Source: Pyrocephalus nanus (lineage: Eukaryota; Chordata; Aves; Passeriformes; Tyrannidae). From it: a stretch of 64,000 nt of DNA. This document shows, piece after piece, positions 26,822-38,240 of the stretch (the first letter of the stretch is position 1; every line of letters begins with the position of its first letter). Under the pieces are notes generated by a model. It saw only the letters and a list, made by a program, of their open reading frames with translations. It did not search any database and was not told where the DNA came from. The stretch lies in assembly GCA_038380795.1 (NCBI GenBank), contig CM076270.1, forward strand, positions 20,786,001-20,850,000, read 5' to 3'. Both the position numbers and the translations under genes were made by a program.

Positions 26822-29800
26822 GTAAGTAAGTTAGTAAGCCAAATCATTTTATTCCTTGAACACAGGTTACTTTCAGGAGCTTATTTGCTATTTGGGGAGA
26901 TTTAGTTGTGAGTCTAGCTGCATGCAGACACGAAGAAAAAATAAATAAAAGTCCAATATTTTCTTACCAGGTTCTTTTAGATATTCCATACTTATAGGAT
27001 GTAAAGTTGCATATCAAATTTACTTATTTAAAGATAGCTGATGTTACTGAGGATTTTTTTTAATTAACATAGGGCTTAAAAAAATATATTGAATAACACA
27101 CTGAAAACTTAAGTTACATTTAGCAAAGCATATATCAGTTGTGATCCACAGTTTAATCACAGTCCCAATGTGATTCCTATTATGAGTCTCCAAGATATGC
27201 TCATCATCACAGTTCTTGGTGTTGCCAGTTGCCAAGAGTGAATGTGTGGGTTGAAATCAGCTCAAACACTTTGCTCTCTTCTGTTTTTATAGTATTAGTC
27301 AGGCTGAGCAACATATTCACTAACCCTACACTGGTCTGAAAACTACTTGTATCTGCCTCACCAAAGACAGATCCACAATTTCCAACACTTCAGAGAGCTT
27401 ACCACGCATTACAGTGAATGGTTCACTCAACCAAAACTTGGTTTGTGCCGGACATAGACCTAGAAGGATGCTCCTGGACATCAGGTGTCCTTCAGTCACT
27501 GTGGCTTGGGTCAGAAATACTTTTTTCACAACCACAAAGAATCATCCTTGGTAGAATAATGCTGTCAGAGCCATGACTTTCAGACTTTTTAGGGTTCGCC
27601 TAATACTTTGAATCTTAATCTATCTGTGTTGGGTACAGAGAGTGTGAATATGAGGACAGCAGTAATACCAATTGGTGAATGAACAAGTTATGCACTAACA
27701 GAAAATACAACCATGTAGTGGCAAAAGCTTTTGTACACATCTGTCACCAGCAAATACACTTTCCAGCACAAAGCACTTCTGTGTAACAGCAGAAAACTCT
27801 AGGTGCTTTCTCCACCACATCTTTTCCACTGTCCTTCCTGTTTGCCTCCAGCTGCCCCCAGAAGCTGCTGGCAGCCACTCGCTCTGTCTCAAGGTGCAAG
27901 CACACTGCTGATGGCAAATAAGACTGCCAGGTACCTCTGGCATTCCCCTGGGCAAACGGGATTCATGACCGTGACAGTATTAGTGCAGGTGCTTTTGTGA
28001 ATAGTCCCACTGCAGACTATATGTCTACTGAAAAGAGTAAGTTACTCAGTTGCAAAATTCGACAGATATCTATTTACACTTGAAAGTCAGTAACAGAACA
28101 ATTAGGAGCAAGCTCTGCAGCCAATTTATTTTGTAACTCAAACTGTAGCACTCAGCAGTTTGGGTTTACCGGTGTCAGAGGCAGGGCCTGCCCTGTTGCA
28201 GCTCCAAGTCAGGTGGGAATGCTCTAATTGTCTTCACCCAGGCCCTGAGCAGTGCCAGGCATGGCTAAAGAAGGCTTCTCTTTGTCATTAGCAGTCCTTT
28301 GGACTGTGACCCCAGAAAAATCCTGACAGAGCTTAAATTGTACCACTTACAAGGTATAATGCAAGATGTAGCTCCTTGTTTCCCCTAATTTTATTAGGTA
28401 GGACAATGTCATATTCTCTTGGTTTGATGACCTCCCAGTAAAACCCTGATTTAGGAAGTTGTACTAGTCTGTATAAAGGAAGAGAGATTATGTGTCTTCT
28501 TCCTTGAATACATTTATGAATCACAGGAAGGAAAAAAAAAAAATACTTAAACTAGATCCCTTTAGACCAGAACAAATTATATGTGTGCACAATAACGTGG
28601 CCTGAACAGAAACATTCTTGATCAGCAGCATATAAACACTTGGGCAGAGGGGTGCTGTGTTGATAAAAATAAATATTGAAATACAATTTTTGGCTCATTT
28701 CTATATATAGTATGTTCCAACTCTCTTTGATCAAGGATATTGTTCAAGGGGCAGTTATGATGGTTTGAGGCTTTTCCTCCCCAAACCCAATAAAAAGCAA
28801 ACAAATTATTGAATCACAGGAGTCTTAGAAACTAGTAACTGCATACTGGTGAGTCTGTGCCAGCCAAAGCACATAAATCATAACAATTGTTCTTTTCCCA
28901 CCCACTGAATGTTTTCCACATTATGGGTTTCCTCCTCATTTCCACCCTCCTTCATATTTCTTTATCCTATTGCTATTATTTTTTTAACTGTTGAGGACTT
29001 CGTCCAAATTCTTTGAAAACATCACCTCTGTGTCTCATCCCTTTGTTTTGCTCTCACTTTAATTGTCAGCCTTTCCTATCTTTGTGACTTTAATGTACTT
29101 GAGTTTTTTCTTCCCCTTTTTCAGAAAATTTGTTTCCACAATCACTGTTTGTTTGGAAAAGCTTCCCAGGGTTTATCAGCTGTGACATTGCACCAAACCA
29201 GTTATTTGTTAGACCACAGAATTTAACAGGAGAAACTGAGCTCTGCTTTTTATGTGGTTGGATTCTTTGAGCGTGGTCCTGTTGTTTTGTTGAGTTGGGT
29301 TTTTTTAATAGTAGACTCACAAGAACACAGTAGACTATTAAATTCCACAGAATGACCCAGCCTGTTAAAACATTCACACTGTCTACTCTGGCATAGAAAG
29401 CAGTTTATATCACCTTCTTTCCTATAATATCTGAGTATCTTGTAATCAATATTGTGGCTGTACCTGCAGCGTGGCATATAGCAAGCAAATACCCTGTTTT
29501 ACAGCTAGAGAGATACAGCTCTTTATGCCTAAAAGAGGATGCAGCACACAGGGAATGCTGCCCACTGAATATGACTCAGTGATTGGCTTTTACCTGGTTT
29601 GCTCTGGGAAAAAGAGCTACAGGAACCTGCAGTGTCCATTCTGTTCCCTGCTGTAACTTTTGGCTGTCATCTCATTTCAACTAAAATTGTTGTCACAGCT
29701 CAAAAGAGAATTTTTTGCAGATTTCAGACAACTTGAGAAGAGAATATCCCATGAGACCTGATTCTGAAAAGGTCTATGTCATGGTCTGTCCTTATTAGAC

Positions 29801-30618
29801 AACAGGGAATGCACAGAGACTTTATAAAAAGTTCCCAGCTATGGGGCTACTCAAAGAAGAGTAACATAAGATATTTGCAAGGAAAAATGTAGGATCATAC
29901 TCCATAAGGAATGAGGCTTTACTGATGTCAGTACTCAAATAATTGCCTTATTGCAATTGCTGTCTGAGCAAGTAAAGTTTTTAAATAACGTAAAGCAGAA
30001 CAACTCAAAATTTAAATTCTAGCTAATGAGGTTTTCACTAACAAAATTAAAATTCAGTTCAAGATCAAAGAATTTTGTGTCAAGACGAAAATACACATTC
30101 TTTAAGACATTCAACAGAACTCACTTTTTTATGCACATCAAAATTCACAACAAAAGTGGTATTTTGAAATTGTACTTTCTTTTGTCTGAAACCATTTGCC
30201 TATTTTGACCCTAACTCAGTCATTATTTGAGTTCTCCTTGAACTCCCATTATCAGCAAAATCCCAGTGGTCTTTATTTTTTGTACAGCTCTGTTTCACAG
30301 CATTTGAAAAACATCAGTTCTGAAAAGAGCTGTTCTGAGTACATTCACTAGTGCCTCACTGGTCATTTTATCCTATGGATTGAGAGAAAAAATATCCACA
30401 GAACAAAGCATGTGGGGGAAAAAAATGGCCAAGTTCGACCTTTGCAATTACCAAACAGGAAAAACAGAATGAGATCTGAGGATGAGCTTTTCAGTGTAAA
30501 TTCTTCATCCAGTGCCACCAGTGTGGCTTTAGATCACACAGAGGCAAACGTTAAAGCCAGTAAAATCTCTCCTCTTTATCTCCTGCCTTGTTTTTCTTCC
30601 CTCTGTTCACAATAGCAG
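26822..30618. other. Noncoding DNA, nothing firmly recognised
   Basis: A-run at 28532-28543. A 70-codon minus-strand frame at 27326-27535 contains a donor-like CGTG|GTAAGC but no clear acceptor and no known domain. No transposon or RNA gene was seen. Confidence 0.5.
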
Positions 30619-30848
30619 CCTCCCCAGTGTGGGATAATTCCTCATAAAGATGTGTCTTGCTCTCTGTGTCCTGGGTTGTTTCTCTCTCTTTTCACACCAC
30701 AAGCATCCCTTGAGTGAAATAATGCCCTGTAAAAGCTTAATAGTGCATGTGCTACATGTTGTCTATTTGTGTTTTAAATGCCTTTCCTGGTGTGGTGTAA
30801 TACCTAATAAAAATCTGTCCTGTCTTTATGTTCTGCATTGTTGTTTTC
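30619..30848 (+). repeat. Two diverged copies of a roughly 60-nt module, 163 nt apart
   Basis: Copy A (about 30619-30683) and copy B (30781-30848) share GTGTGG, TAAT.CCT, ATAAA.AT.TGTC and TTGT.T blocks in the same order, about three-quarters identical over roughly 55 bases by hand alignment. Both carry a poly(A)-signal-like hexamer (CATAAA in A, AATAAA in B). This could be an old local duplication or two remnants of one dispersed repeat family. Confidence 0.5.
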
Positions 30849-30969
30849 TGAAACCAGTGAATTCAGCATCTGAGCATTGTCAGATCCTTGTAAATGCCAG
30901 TGTCATAAAAACAGGTACTAACACCATGAAAACAAATTGTATTCTGAAATGTTCCTCCTTAATTTCCAG

Positions 30970-31022
30970 AACAAACCATGCACATTAGAATAGCTGGTAT
31001 TCTGCATAAACCAGCACTAATG
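30970..31022 (+). other. Possible small spliced exon, unidentified
   Basis: Acceptor TGTTCCTCCTTAATTTCCAG and donor ATG|GTAAGTAC bound 53 nt. One frame is open and includes an ATG followed by HIRIAGILHKPAL. Both splice signals are near consensus. The peptide is too short to classify. Confidence 0.15.
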
Positions 31023-31699
31023 GTAAGTACCTGAACTGTAGGAGATTGAGAGACAGGTGTACTAATTCTTTGGAGATAAACACTGAAATAGTGCAGGTAT
31101 ACAAAGCTCACACCTACTCTCATCTCAGTTTCTGAAAATAACAAAAAGCAAAAGTTAAACCTACAGTTGTGCTTAGTCCACCCAGCGTGCAGGGGAGAAA
31201 AGAAGGGGGTTTGATCTGTGGTAGCTTTTTCTATTGCTATCTTCTCCAGCCTGCTGTTCTGGGAACAGAAAAATTAAGTGGTAGGGCTGTACACAGATGG
31301 CTCTCCCTAATCCAGAGTAGCAGGAAGTCTGGAAATGGTAGATAATGCAAAAGCATGAACAATATAGGTGCTATATTCTGCAGAAAGTGGTACTGAGACC
31401 CCAGGCAGGGTCCACCAAAGCTGCTTAGCTCCTGCTCAGCTGGTTCCCATATCATGTTCATTCCACTTTGCTTTTCCCCATTCTCTCTATCAGCACTGTG
31501 CATGCTTATTTTCCTTTTAGCTAAAAACCCTTCATCACCCACAAGTGTAAAAAACAAGTCCCAGCAATACTAGAGTCTGATGATCATTTTCAGTTACACG
31601 TTACTGCTTTGTATATTTTCTGTGGCAAATCAGCATTTATTCAGAAGTAATTTTCTGTTCTAAACTAACAAGCAATGAGTGTGACAAATACTGCTGTTA
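31023..31699. other. Noncoding DNA, nothing recognised
   Basis: Unique-looking sequence with no gene, repeat or RNA signature. The 106-codon minus-strand frame at 31237-31557 has no recognisable domain. Confidence 0.5.
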
Positions 31700-32190
31700 G
31701 TGATTGTGCATTTTAAGGTAATTTTAGAGTGCATGATCTCTGTGGGAATTGCCAAGCACATTTTGCTTCTCACATATATATAACTTCAAGTCTCAGTGAT
31801 AAAGTCCCATTAAAGATATCCTACCCTCTTGACTGGGGTTTTATCTTTGCTAATGTATTATTAGTGGCTGTGATGCAATGTGAATGTCCTTGGACTGCTT
31901 TAATTGGGCAGAAACCTTTGAAATATGCCACAGGCTAATTCACTTTGAGGGTTAAAACAATGAATCCCTGCAGAAAATAATGTATTAGTGCGTAAAAAGA
32001 TGAATTAATGGCAGTACTGGAATATCATCTCTACAGCAACCAGAACAGCTGAATTAATAACATACTGGGGTTTTATTATGGTTTGAGAATTACAGCTGTG
32101 ATGACACCATGAGTAGCTCGACCTTCCTCTTTATTAGACCTTTGTAGGCACAGTAATCCTTTGGCCCCTAGAGAATTTGTTCTCTGGTGG
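31700..32190. promoter_or_regulatory. Possible conserved noncoding element
   Basis: Repeat-free sequence with many homeobox-like AT words (CTTTAATTGGGC, GCTAATTCAC, GAATTAATGG, GAATTAATAAC) and GATA/E-box-like words. Only two CpGs were noticed, so support is weaker than for the 37.4 and 47.2 kb blocks. Confidence 0.25.
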
Positions 32191-34319
32191 TGATATGGAA
32201 GGTTATCCCATTTACATGATCATCTCCTCCTTTAACCATTTCTTTCCCTCCTTCAGCTTCACTCATAGGTCACACCCCAAAGGGATACTTGGACACATGC
32301 AAATCAGTAGCTTGGAATTGTAATGCCCCGACTTCAAATCATAGTTTTCAAGAGAATAAATGAGTTCTCATTCTACTCACAAAAATAGAGTTTCTTGCAA
32401 TAAATATATGGGCATAAAAAAATTCTTTCGAAGAAATACTGAGAAATCATAAGGTGAACTCTCCTGTCACGTGCCTTGGCAAAAAAATGGAATGGCTCTC
32501 TGTTCAACCAGGTGAAGAATACCAGAATTACCCTGGAATAACAGTGGACAAACTGCACTGTGTGCTTTTATTTTTTTTAATCTATTGACACTGTTCAACA
32601 AAGAGATCTCCTTGTGTGCGTCTGACACTGGGATATTTATCTTAATGTACTTTTTCTGCAGCAAGAATTTCAGGGGGAAAAAATCCTTCAGCTACAAACA
32701 TTATCTTCTGTTGTCTAAGTGCTTTCTTGATTGATACAAGTGCCATCTTATATCACAGAACAAGGGAAACTTTTCTACCAACATGCCTAGTTCTTGAAAG
32801 TGCAGGATGAGGCTGTTGAATACTACAGACATCTGCTAATGTTATCTATCACTTTGGTATAGAACTTTAGATTGTTTGTTCTACAAATATTGGTACAAAT
32901 GCTGCAAAAAAAAAACAAAAAACAAAAAAAAAACACAGAGAAGCCTTAAGAATCGCAAAAGGATTTTATAAACTTGAGGTATTAAGGAGATAAAAGGTCA
33001 TTTACTATACTTTAGATCTCTTTTTTTTTTCAGTTGGAGAAGACAAGGGTTTTATGGGGCACTGAGAGGACATGAGATTCTTAGCTAGTTTGGTTTGGGG
33101 GGTATTTTTCCAACTAGAAAAGGAAATGCTTAGTGTATACTTTTGACAAGCTCGTAATCATAACCTGAGCTGAATAAAACCTGTAGGCAGGATCACCATT
33201 CAGCTTCCATGTCCCTGGAAGAAGCTGACAAAAAAGGAGGAAAAAGACATGTGAAAAGCAGCAGAGGCAATGGTGGATGGAAATGAAAGGAGAGGCAAGG
33301 AATTCAGTGTGGTACCTTTAAAGCTAAAATTACTTTCTACCACACTCAAACACTTTTTACCATACTCACAATGATGACTTGGCCACATCTCTGGATATTT
33401 CTTTTTCAGATACATTTCCTGTAAATAGGGATTAGGCCATTTCAATCATAACCTTCTCACATCACAACTATTCAGGCAAAAGAGCTATTAAAATCAATGG
33501 GAGAGTTTGGACCATTTGGAGAATGCAGAATAAAATCTTGGTTTATGTTATTGTTAACATTTTTCTAAACTTAGGTTGCTATGGGTACTGAAAGGAGTCT
33601 TTTACTGTGCAGGGTTTCACAGGGGATAATCTCACCTGTAAAAGACTGCTATGTCAGGAACAGAGCAATATGACTTGGGTAAAAGCAATACCTTAGAGCT
33701 CTCAGGGTGAGAGCAGAGAGTTTTGTTTGGCTGCAGGCATTTTCAGGTGTATTTGTGCTGTCACTAAACTCTCTGCACCTGGATCCTCCCCTGCTTTACA
33801 CTGGGTTTGCTTTCTGAGACTGGTACTTCTTCAGAGAGGAAGCAGTGTTTGCCTACACTACAAAGAGCCACACCTGAGGCAGCACCTAGAGGAAAAAACA
33901 TCTAGTGCTAATAACAGTAGAAAAAGAGTTGTGGAGAAATGCAACATCTAGAAATTGAAAATTCGGTTACTTCAGACTAGAACTAAAATGCATATTTTTA
34001 AATAGAGAAGCTAATTAAGTCATTAGAAGACATTACCAGAGGCACGGTTTAGTCTCTCAGTCACTTAGGTCTTTGAACTCTTTACATTTGAATATGTTTC
34101 CAGGACTTTTCCCCAGGTATAAATCTTTTCAGATGCAGTATCACTCAAACTGAAGTGGTAATCTTAATGCCAAAATTCCTAATTCTGGTGTTCTGACCGA
34201 CATGTCACATTGCCAGGTACGCATTAAAGAAGGTTTCCTCTTACTTCAGAAACTCAGAATTTCCTAATTAATTCCTGAGTGAAGTTCCAGAGGCTAAGTA
34301 AGAAAATGTGTTATCAAAA
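32191..34319. other. Noncoding DNA, nothing recognised
   Basis: The stretch includes two 10-base A-runs at 32906-32933 and a T-run ending in CAG at 33021-33033 that resembles an acceptor, with no good downstream donor. No gene was seen. Confidence 0.5.
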
Positions 34320-34760
34320 AATGGTCTGTTAACTTTGCCGATTGACAGTGCCTCACATTTTGTATAACTATTTGAATTCAGGGTGTTTACACTGAACACC
34401 ACCTTAGTAAACTTCCTCATCAATCACTTAAACCCATACAAGGAAATATCTCATTTAACTTTGCAAATGGGTATATGCAAGACTGAAACTCACATTAGAA
34501 TTGAGAGCAACAGGCTCAGCAGAGAGAGAATATGAGAATTGTCACTCATTTTGAGATGGGGCAAAACCTCCTTTCCCTGCTATTATAAATACTGCCTGTG
34601 TCAAAGCAATGAAATTATATACCTTGAGCAGAGAGGTGAGTTGTTATGAATCTGCCCCGGGCCAGCATGCTATGAACAGTGCATTGTCAGTGCTGTGAGT
34701 GTGCTAGGAGCCGGTAATCTTCAGAGATTACAGGTGAGGGGGCAGGCCTGCCATTTTAAA
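34320..34760. promoter_or_regulatory. Possible regulatory block with a paired OTX/PITX-like site
   Basis: At 34714-34731 the perfect inverted repeat GTAATCT-TCAG-AGATTAC places two bicoid-class homeodomain words (TAATCT) head to head. The neighbourhood is repeat-free and keeps a few CpGs (CCGG, CCCGGG). Function is inferred from motif content only. Confidence 0.25.
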
Positions 34761-36179
34761 CCAACAAAATGAGTGTTGTCCTTAGCTCACAGTTCTTCAC
34801 AAACACTACCCCGCATTCATTTTCAAGCCGTTGTAAATTGGACCCTCAGAATCAGGTTGTCTTTGAGGTTGAAAAGTTGAGTTATTGGCACTCCTCGGGG
34901 GAACAGGCTGCTCAACTTTTGCATCAGAGTAATCTGGAGTGTTTTGCATGCTGTTTTCAGAGCAGCTAGTTTGTCTAATGAATGGGATGTGAAATGAGTT
35001 CCTAGGGCTCAGGAGAAAGCGGAGGGAGGATTTCTGCATCTCTCTGAAACTCATAGCATTAACCCTGAATACACTGTGGCACACCAGTGTGTAACAAACA
35101 CCCAGACAAACCAATCCATCACCAAACCTTCTGCAAAGCATTAGCAGCCAAAAGCAAGGGAAAGGGCAGCACGACTAGTTTTTGAATTCCAAGAATTTTT
35201 AAAGAAAATAAAGGCTGACACATGAAGCTTTTGCCAGTATAACAGCGTCTTCTAGGGTTCTAAGTGTCTGTGCTGAGAAAGCCCCATACAGACACAATAA
35301 AAGTTATCCCCAGGGCTATACCTTGTTTCAGTCCCAGAACTATACACAAAATAAACTGGCAAATGCACTTTTTTGCTGGTATAAAGAGAGTCCAGACTAT
35401 GTTTGCCTGTGCAGGCATGTCAGTATTGCCAAAAAACATTGAAGGTGCTTGAAACTATTTTCAAATACCACAGTGTGAACCTTTGCCACAGCTAGATCAT
35501 TGCAGGTACTGAATGAGGACTCAGATTAAAGGGAAAAAAAAAAGTTCTCAGTTGCAAACTGCAAATGCTTTGTCACTTATTTGCATACATAAATGTAGAG
35601 CAGAGCATGTGGGTGCCACCCTAATATAAATGTTTCTTACAAGCTGTAATAACATCATGATTTCCATAGGTAACGTCCCATACATTAGCACTGAAGAGTT
35701 TCCCCACAGATTCCCAGGCCTGTCCCTACCAGCCAAGCTGGGCTCTTGCCTCCTCATGCAAATGAATACTGTACAAAAAGGGTGTGAGCAGAGCAGGGAG
35801 CTGCAGTAGAAAGATTCCCCAGGCCAAATGGAACTTCACTAACACCTGTGGCAACCCTGGCTTTGTGCCTGTAAAGTCATCCTCCTTGCTATTCAGCCGG
35901 AGACACGCACTGCCTAAGAGAATGCAGGACCTGCTCTTGGTTCTCTCTCTACAGTTGTTACAATTGACAAGGATGAAGAGTTCAGAGAATTCATGGATAG
36001 CTCAAATGAGGGAGGCCATCAGATGTGGGGAAAAGGCTTATTTTTCTAGCAGAACAGAGAGAAAGCAGGCTTTAAAAAAATCAGAATGGGATAAGCTTTT
36101 TGAAGAGAAGGGAGGGAGCCAAAGCTGGCGTTACTGCTGCCTCAGGTATTGTGCTTCTCTCTAATTACCAGAGAAATTG
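34761..36179. other. Noncoding DNA, nothing recognised
   Basis: The only long frame, 126 codons at 35784-36164 on the + strand, has no domain and no supporting splice structure. A-run at 35534-35543. Confidence 0.5.
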
Positions 36180-36560
36180 TTATAATCAAATGCCGTCAGT
36201 CACACTTATGCATTAGATATTTCTAGATGAGTGAGATGCCCCCCTTTCCAGACTGTATAAAAGTCTGACTTTACCTTTTTGATAGCATAAACATCTAAGA
36301 TGTTTCCCAAACGGCAGATGGACAGCTAAAACCTAACAAAATCATTGATTTAAGCAAAGCTCCATCAAAAGCATTAGTACTCAGAGCCAAGAGTGATCAG
36401 CACTTTGAAAAACAGTAAGCAACAATGACTGCAGCTGCTCAGAAAGTTCCCAGTATCTCAGATTCACTCAAAGTTCACGTTAGAGATTTTACTGTGGCTA
36501 ACAGTTTTAGGATTTAGCGAGCTGCATTCTGGTATGGAGCTCAAAAAGAAAAAAAATCAC
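36180..36560. promoter_or_regulatory. Possible conserved noncoding element
   Basis: Repeat-free, moderately CpG-retaining sequence (GCCGTC, AACGGC, CACGTT, AGCGAG) with homeobox-like words. It lies 0.8 kb from the stronger block at 37.4 kb and may be part of the same cluster. Confidence 0.25.
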
Positions 36561-37399
36561 ATCCCTTTGTTAGCAAGTCTGAAACCAAATCCTTAGAGTA
36601 TTGACCACCATTTGAACTCTCTCACCACATAGTTCTTCAGCAAATAGCCTTTGTTACTAAAGTCACAGTTAAATAGTGTTCCTATTTGTCATTTACACTT
36701 CATAGATATAGAGGAGTATAGATAAAAATCTTTTAGTACTGCATGGCACCCAACCACTATTCACTGCCAGTAATTAAATCCTGCTGTAAAAGTGCTACAA
36801 ATATTTCTCAAAAGCAGGAACAGATGTTTTTTTGCAACCAAGCAATGACGAAAATCTAACAAGCTCCATAAACCAAAGATGTGGGCACTTCAGAGAAAAC
36901 TTCTATGATTCTGCTACCATGCTGTCTCAATTTGCCAGCAATATTACAGAGATAAAACATGACCACTTTCTAGTATTGTTATTCTTGTCTTTAGTAACAC
37001 AATAAGTGTCAAGGGAACTGTGGAGTAAAAAAAAATAATAATCGTAATAATGAGGCACAACGCTTACAAATTTACAGTTCTATTTCCAAACCATAATAAA
37101 TTAGCACAATCACTGAGACTTAGTTACGATTCACAAATCACATCCTCATGTGGCTTTCATAAACTATGATTGTCTAATTAATATTGGTACTTATAAACAT
37201 CTCCTGGTTATTCAGGGGTGGGTTTTTTTGGTAGGTATTGAGATTCAATTACAGCACATGATCTAAGCAGTGCCCAAGCTGTGAGACTGTATTTGAGATA
37301 AGGGGCAGGGGGGCATTTTGCATTCTCCTGGACTGGGCTTGCTGCAAAGAGAATCTTAGCCTTTCCTTCAAAACATGTCACTAAGCCACCCTGAAGAAT
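36561..37399. other. Noncoding spacer, possibly the edge of the conserved cluster
   Basis: AT-rich unique DNA. Near 37170 GTCTAATTAATATTGG carries a homeobox-type core. A G-rich AGGGGCAGGGGGGC patch lies at about 37300. No gene was seen. Confidence 0.45.
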
Positions 37400-38240
37400 T
37401 GCTTTACAATAAAGTAAACCTCCTTTCCAGTTCCAGAGCGTGTCTATTCACCCCAGTTGTCATGAGAGCTTGTCAGCAGGGTGAGATGGAGAGAGCTATC
37501 TGATCTGCAAGGACTTAAATTGATAGCAGAGATACCACGTTCAGCCGAGACTCACGGTAGCAACTGGAAACCAGGATTCTCAATCAAGCTGGCTCTAATC
37601 CAGCGAAATGCAGTTTAAACAAAAAGGGAGAAGACAGAGACTGGATCTCCAGGATTGCTCAGCACCCCCGACTGGGGCAATATTTTTAAAGAAATGGCTC
37701 GGATCAGAGATAGGCACCTGTAAAAACAAAGGGTTCTTCTGCTCGGTGTCAAAAATTTATGAAAACGGAGCCACTTGGACTAAACGTCTTAACAGCAGCT
37801 AAGCTGCCCACAAAACCTGACACAGAAATTGCCCAGGAAATATTGTGCCTGCATAGGTTCTTTGCTGAAAAGCATGATGACACCAGCTACCACTTATTTA
37901 AACTAGTGCATTTCATTATGTCAGGGCAATTGCCACCCTGGTACATATCTTATTAGTGCTTATTTATTATCAATGTTAAGGAGGTTAACTGCGCTGTTAT
38001 TTCCTCTGCTCCTGGGCTTTATTGAATGTCTGAGGCACAGAGTTCTGACTAAGCTCAGGCAGCAAAGGAAATAACAGAGGCCGTGGCTTAAAAATAAATA
38101 TCCTCTAAAAGACTATAGCAATCAGATAGGGAAAAACAAAGCAAATTTCTTCTGAGGAATATCAAGAGAGGAAACCTGGAGCACCCGCTCTGATGAGAGC
38201 TAGATGAATAACCTACAAAGGTCATTTATCTGAGAAATTG
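37400..38240. promoter_or_regulatory. Strong candidate conserved noncoding element or enhancer cluster
   Basis: About 840 bp without simple repeats or homopolymers, holding roughly 13 CpGs in an otherwise CpG-poor neighbourhood (for example CCACGTTCAGCCGAG, GGCTCGGATC, CTCGGTGTC, GGCCGTGG). It is dense in possible factor sites. Frames are short and broken, so it is not a coding exon. The block contains the 84-nt hairpin at 37994-38077. CpG retention with high complexity in a gene desert is what purifying selection on an enhancer would leave. No alignment was available to show conservation. Confidence 0.4.
37994..38077. ncRNA. 84-nt near-perfect inverted repeat; candidate structured RNA or old palindromic element
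   Basis: The left arm is CTGTTATTTCCTCTGCT (37994-38010) plus CCTGGGCTT (38011-38019). It pairs with AAGCTCAGG (38051-38059), a bulged C (38060) and AGCAAAGGAAATAACAG (38061-38077). This gives 26 paired positions including one G.U, with one mismatch, one bulge and a 31-nt loop. On the minus strand the mismatch becomes a wobble and the wobble becomes a mismatch. The size fits a pre-miRNA-like hairpin. The alternative is a decayed palindromic repeat, since some ancient vertebrate conserved repeat families are hairpin-shaped. The mature product, the strand and expression are unknown. I do not recognise a known miRNA. Confidence 0.35.

Noticed and set aside
27326..27535. 70-codon minus-strand frame with an internal donor-like CGTG|GTAAGC.
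   Set aside because: No acceptor with a pyrimidine tract, an in-frame stop just upstream, and no recognisable domain.
30412..30615. Frame with a plausible-looking Ser/Thr-rich peptide (RSEDELFSVNSSSSATS).
   Set aside because: It starts at a GTG. There is no pyrimidine-rich acceptor upstream and only a weak GTAAAA donor, and I recognise no family.
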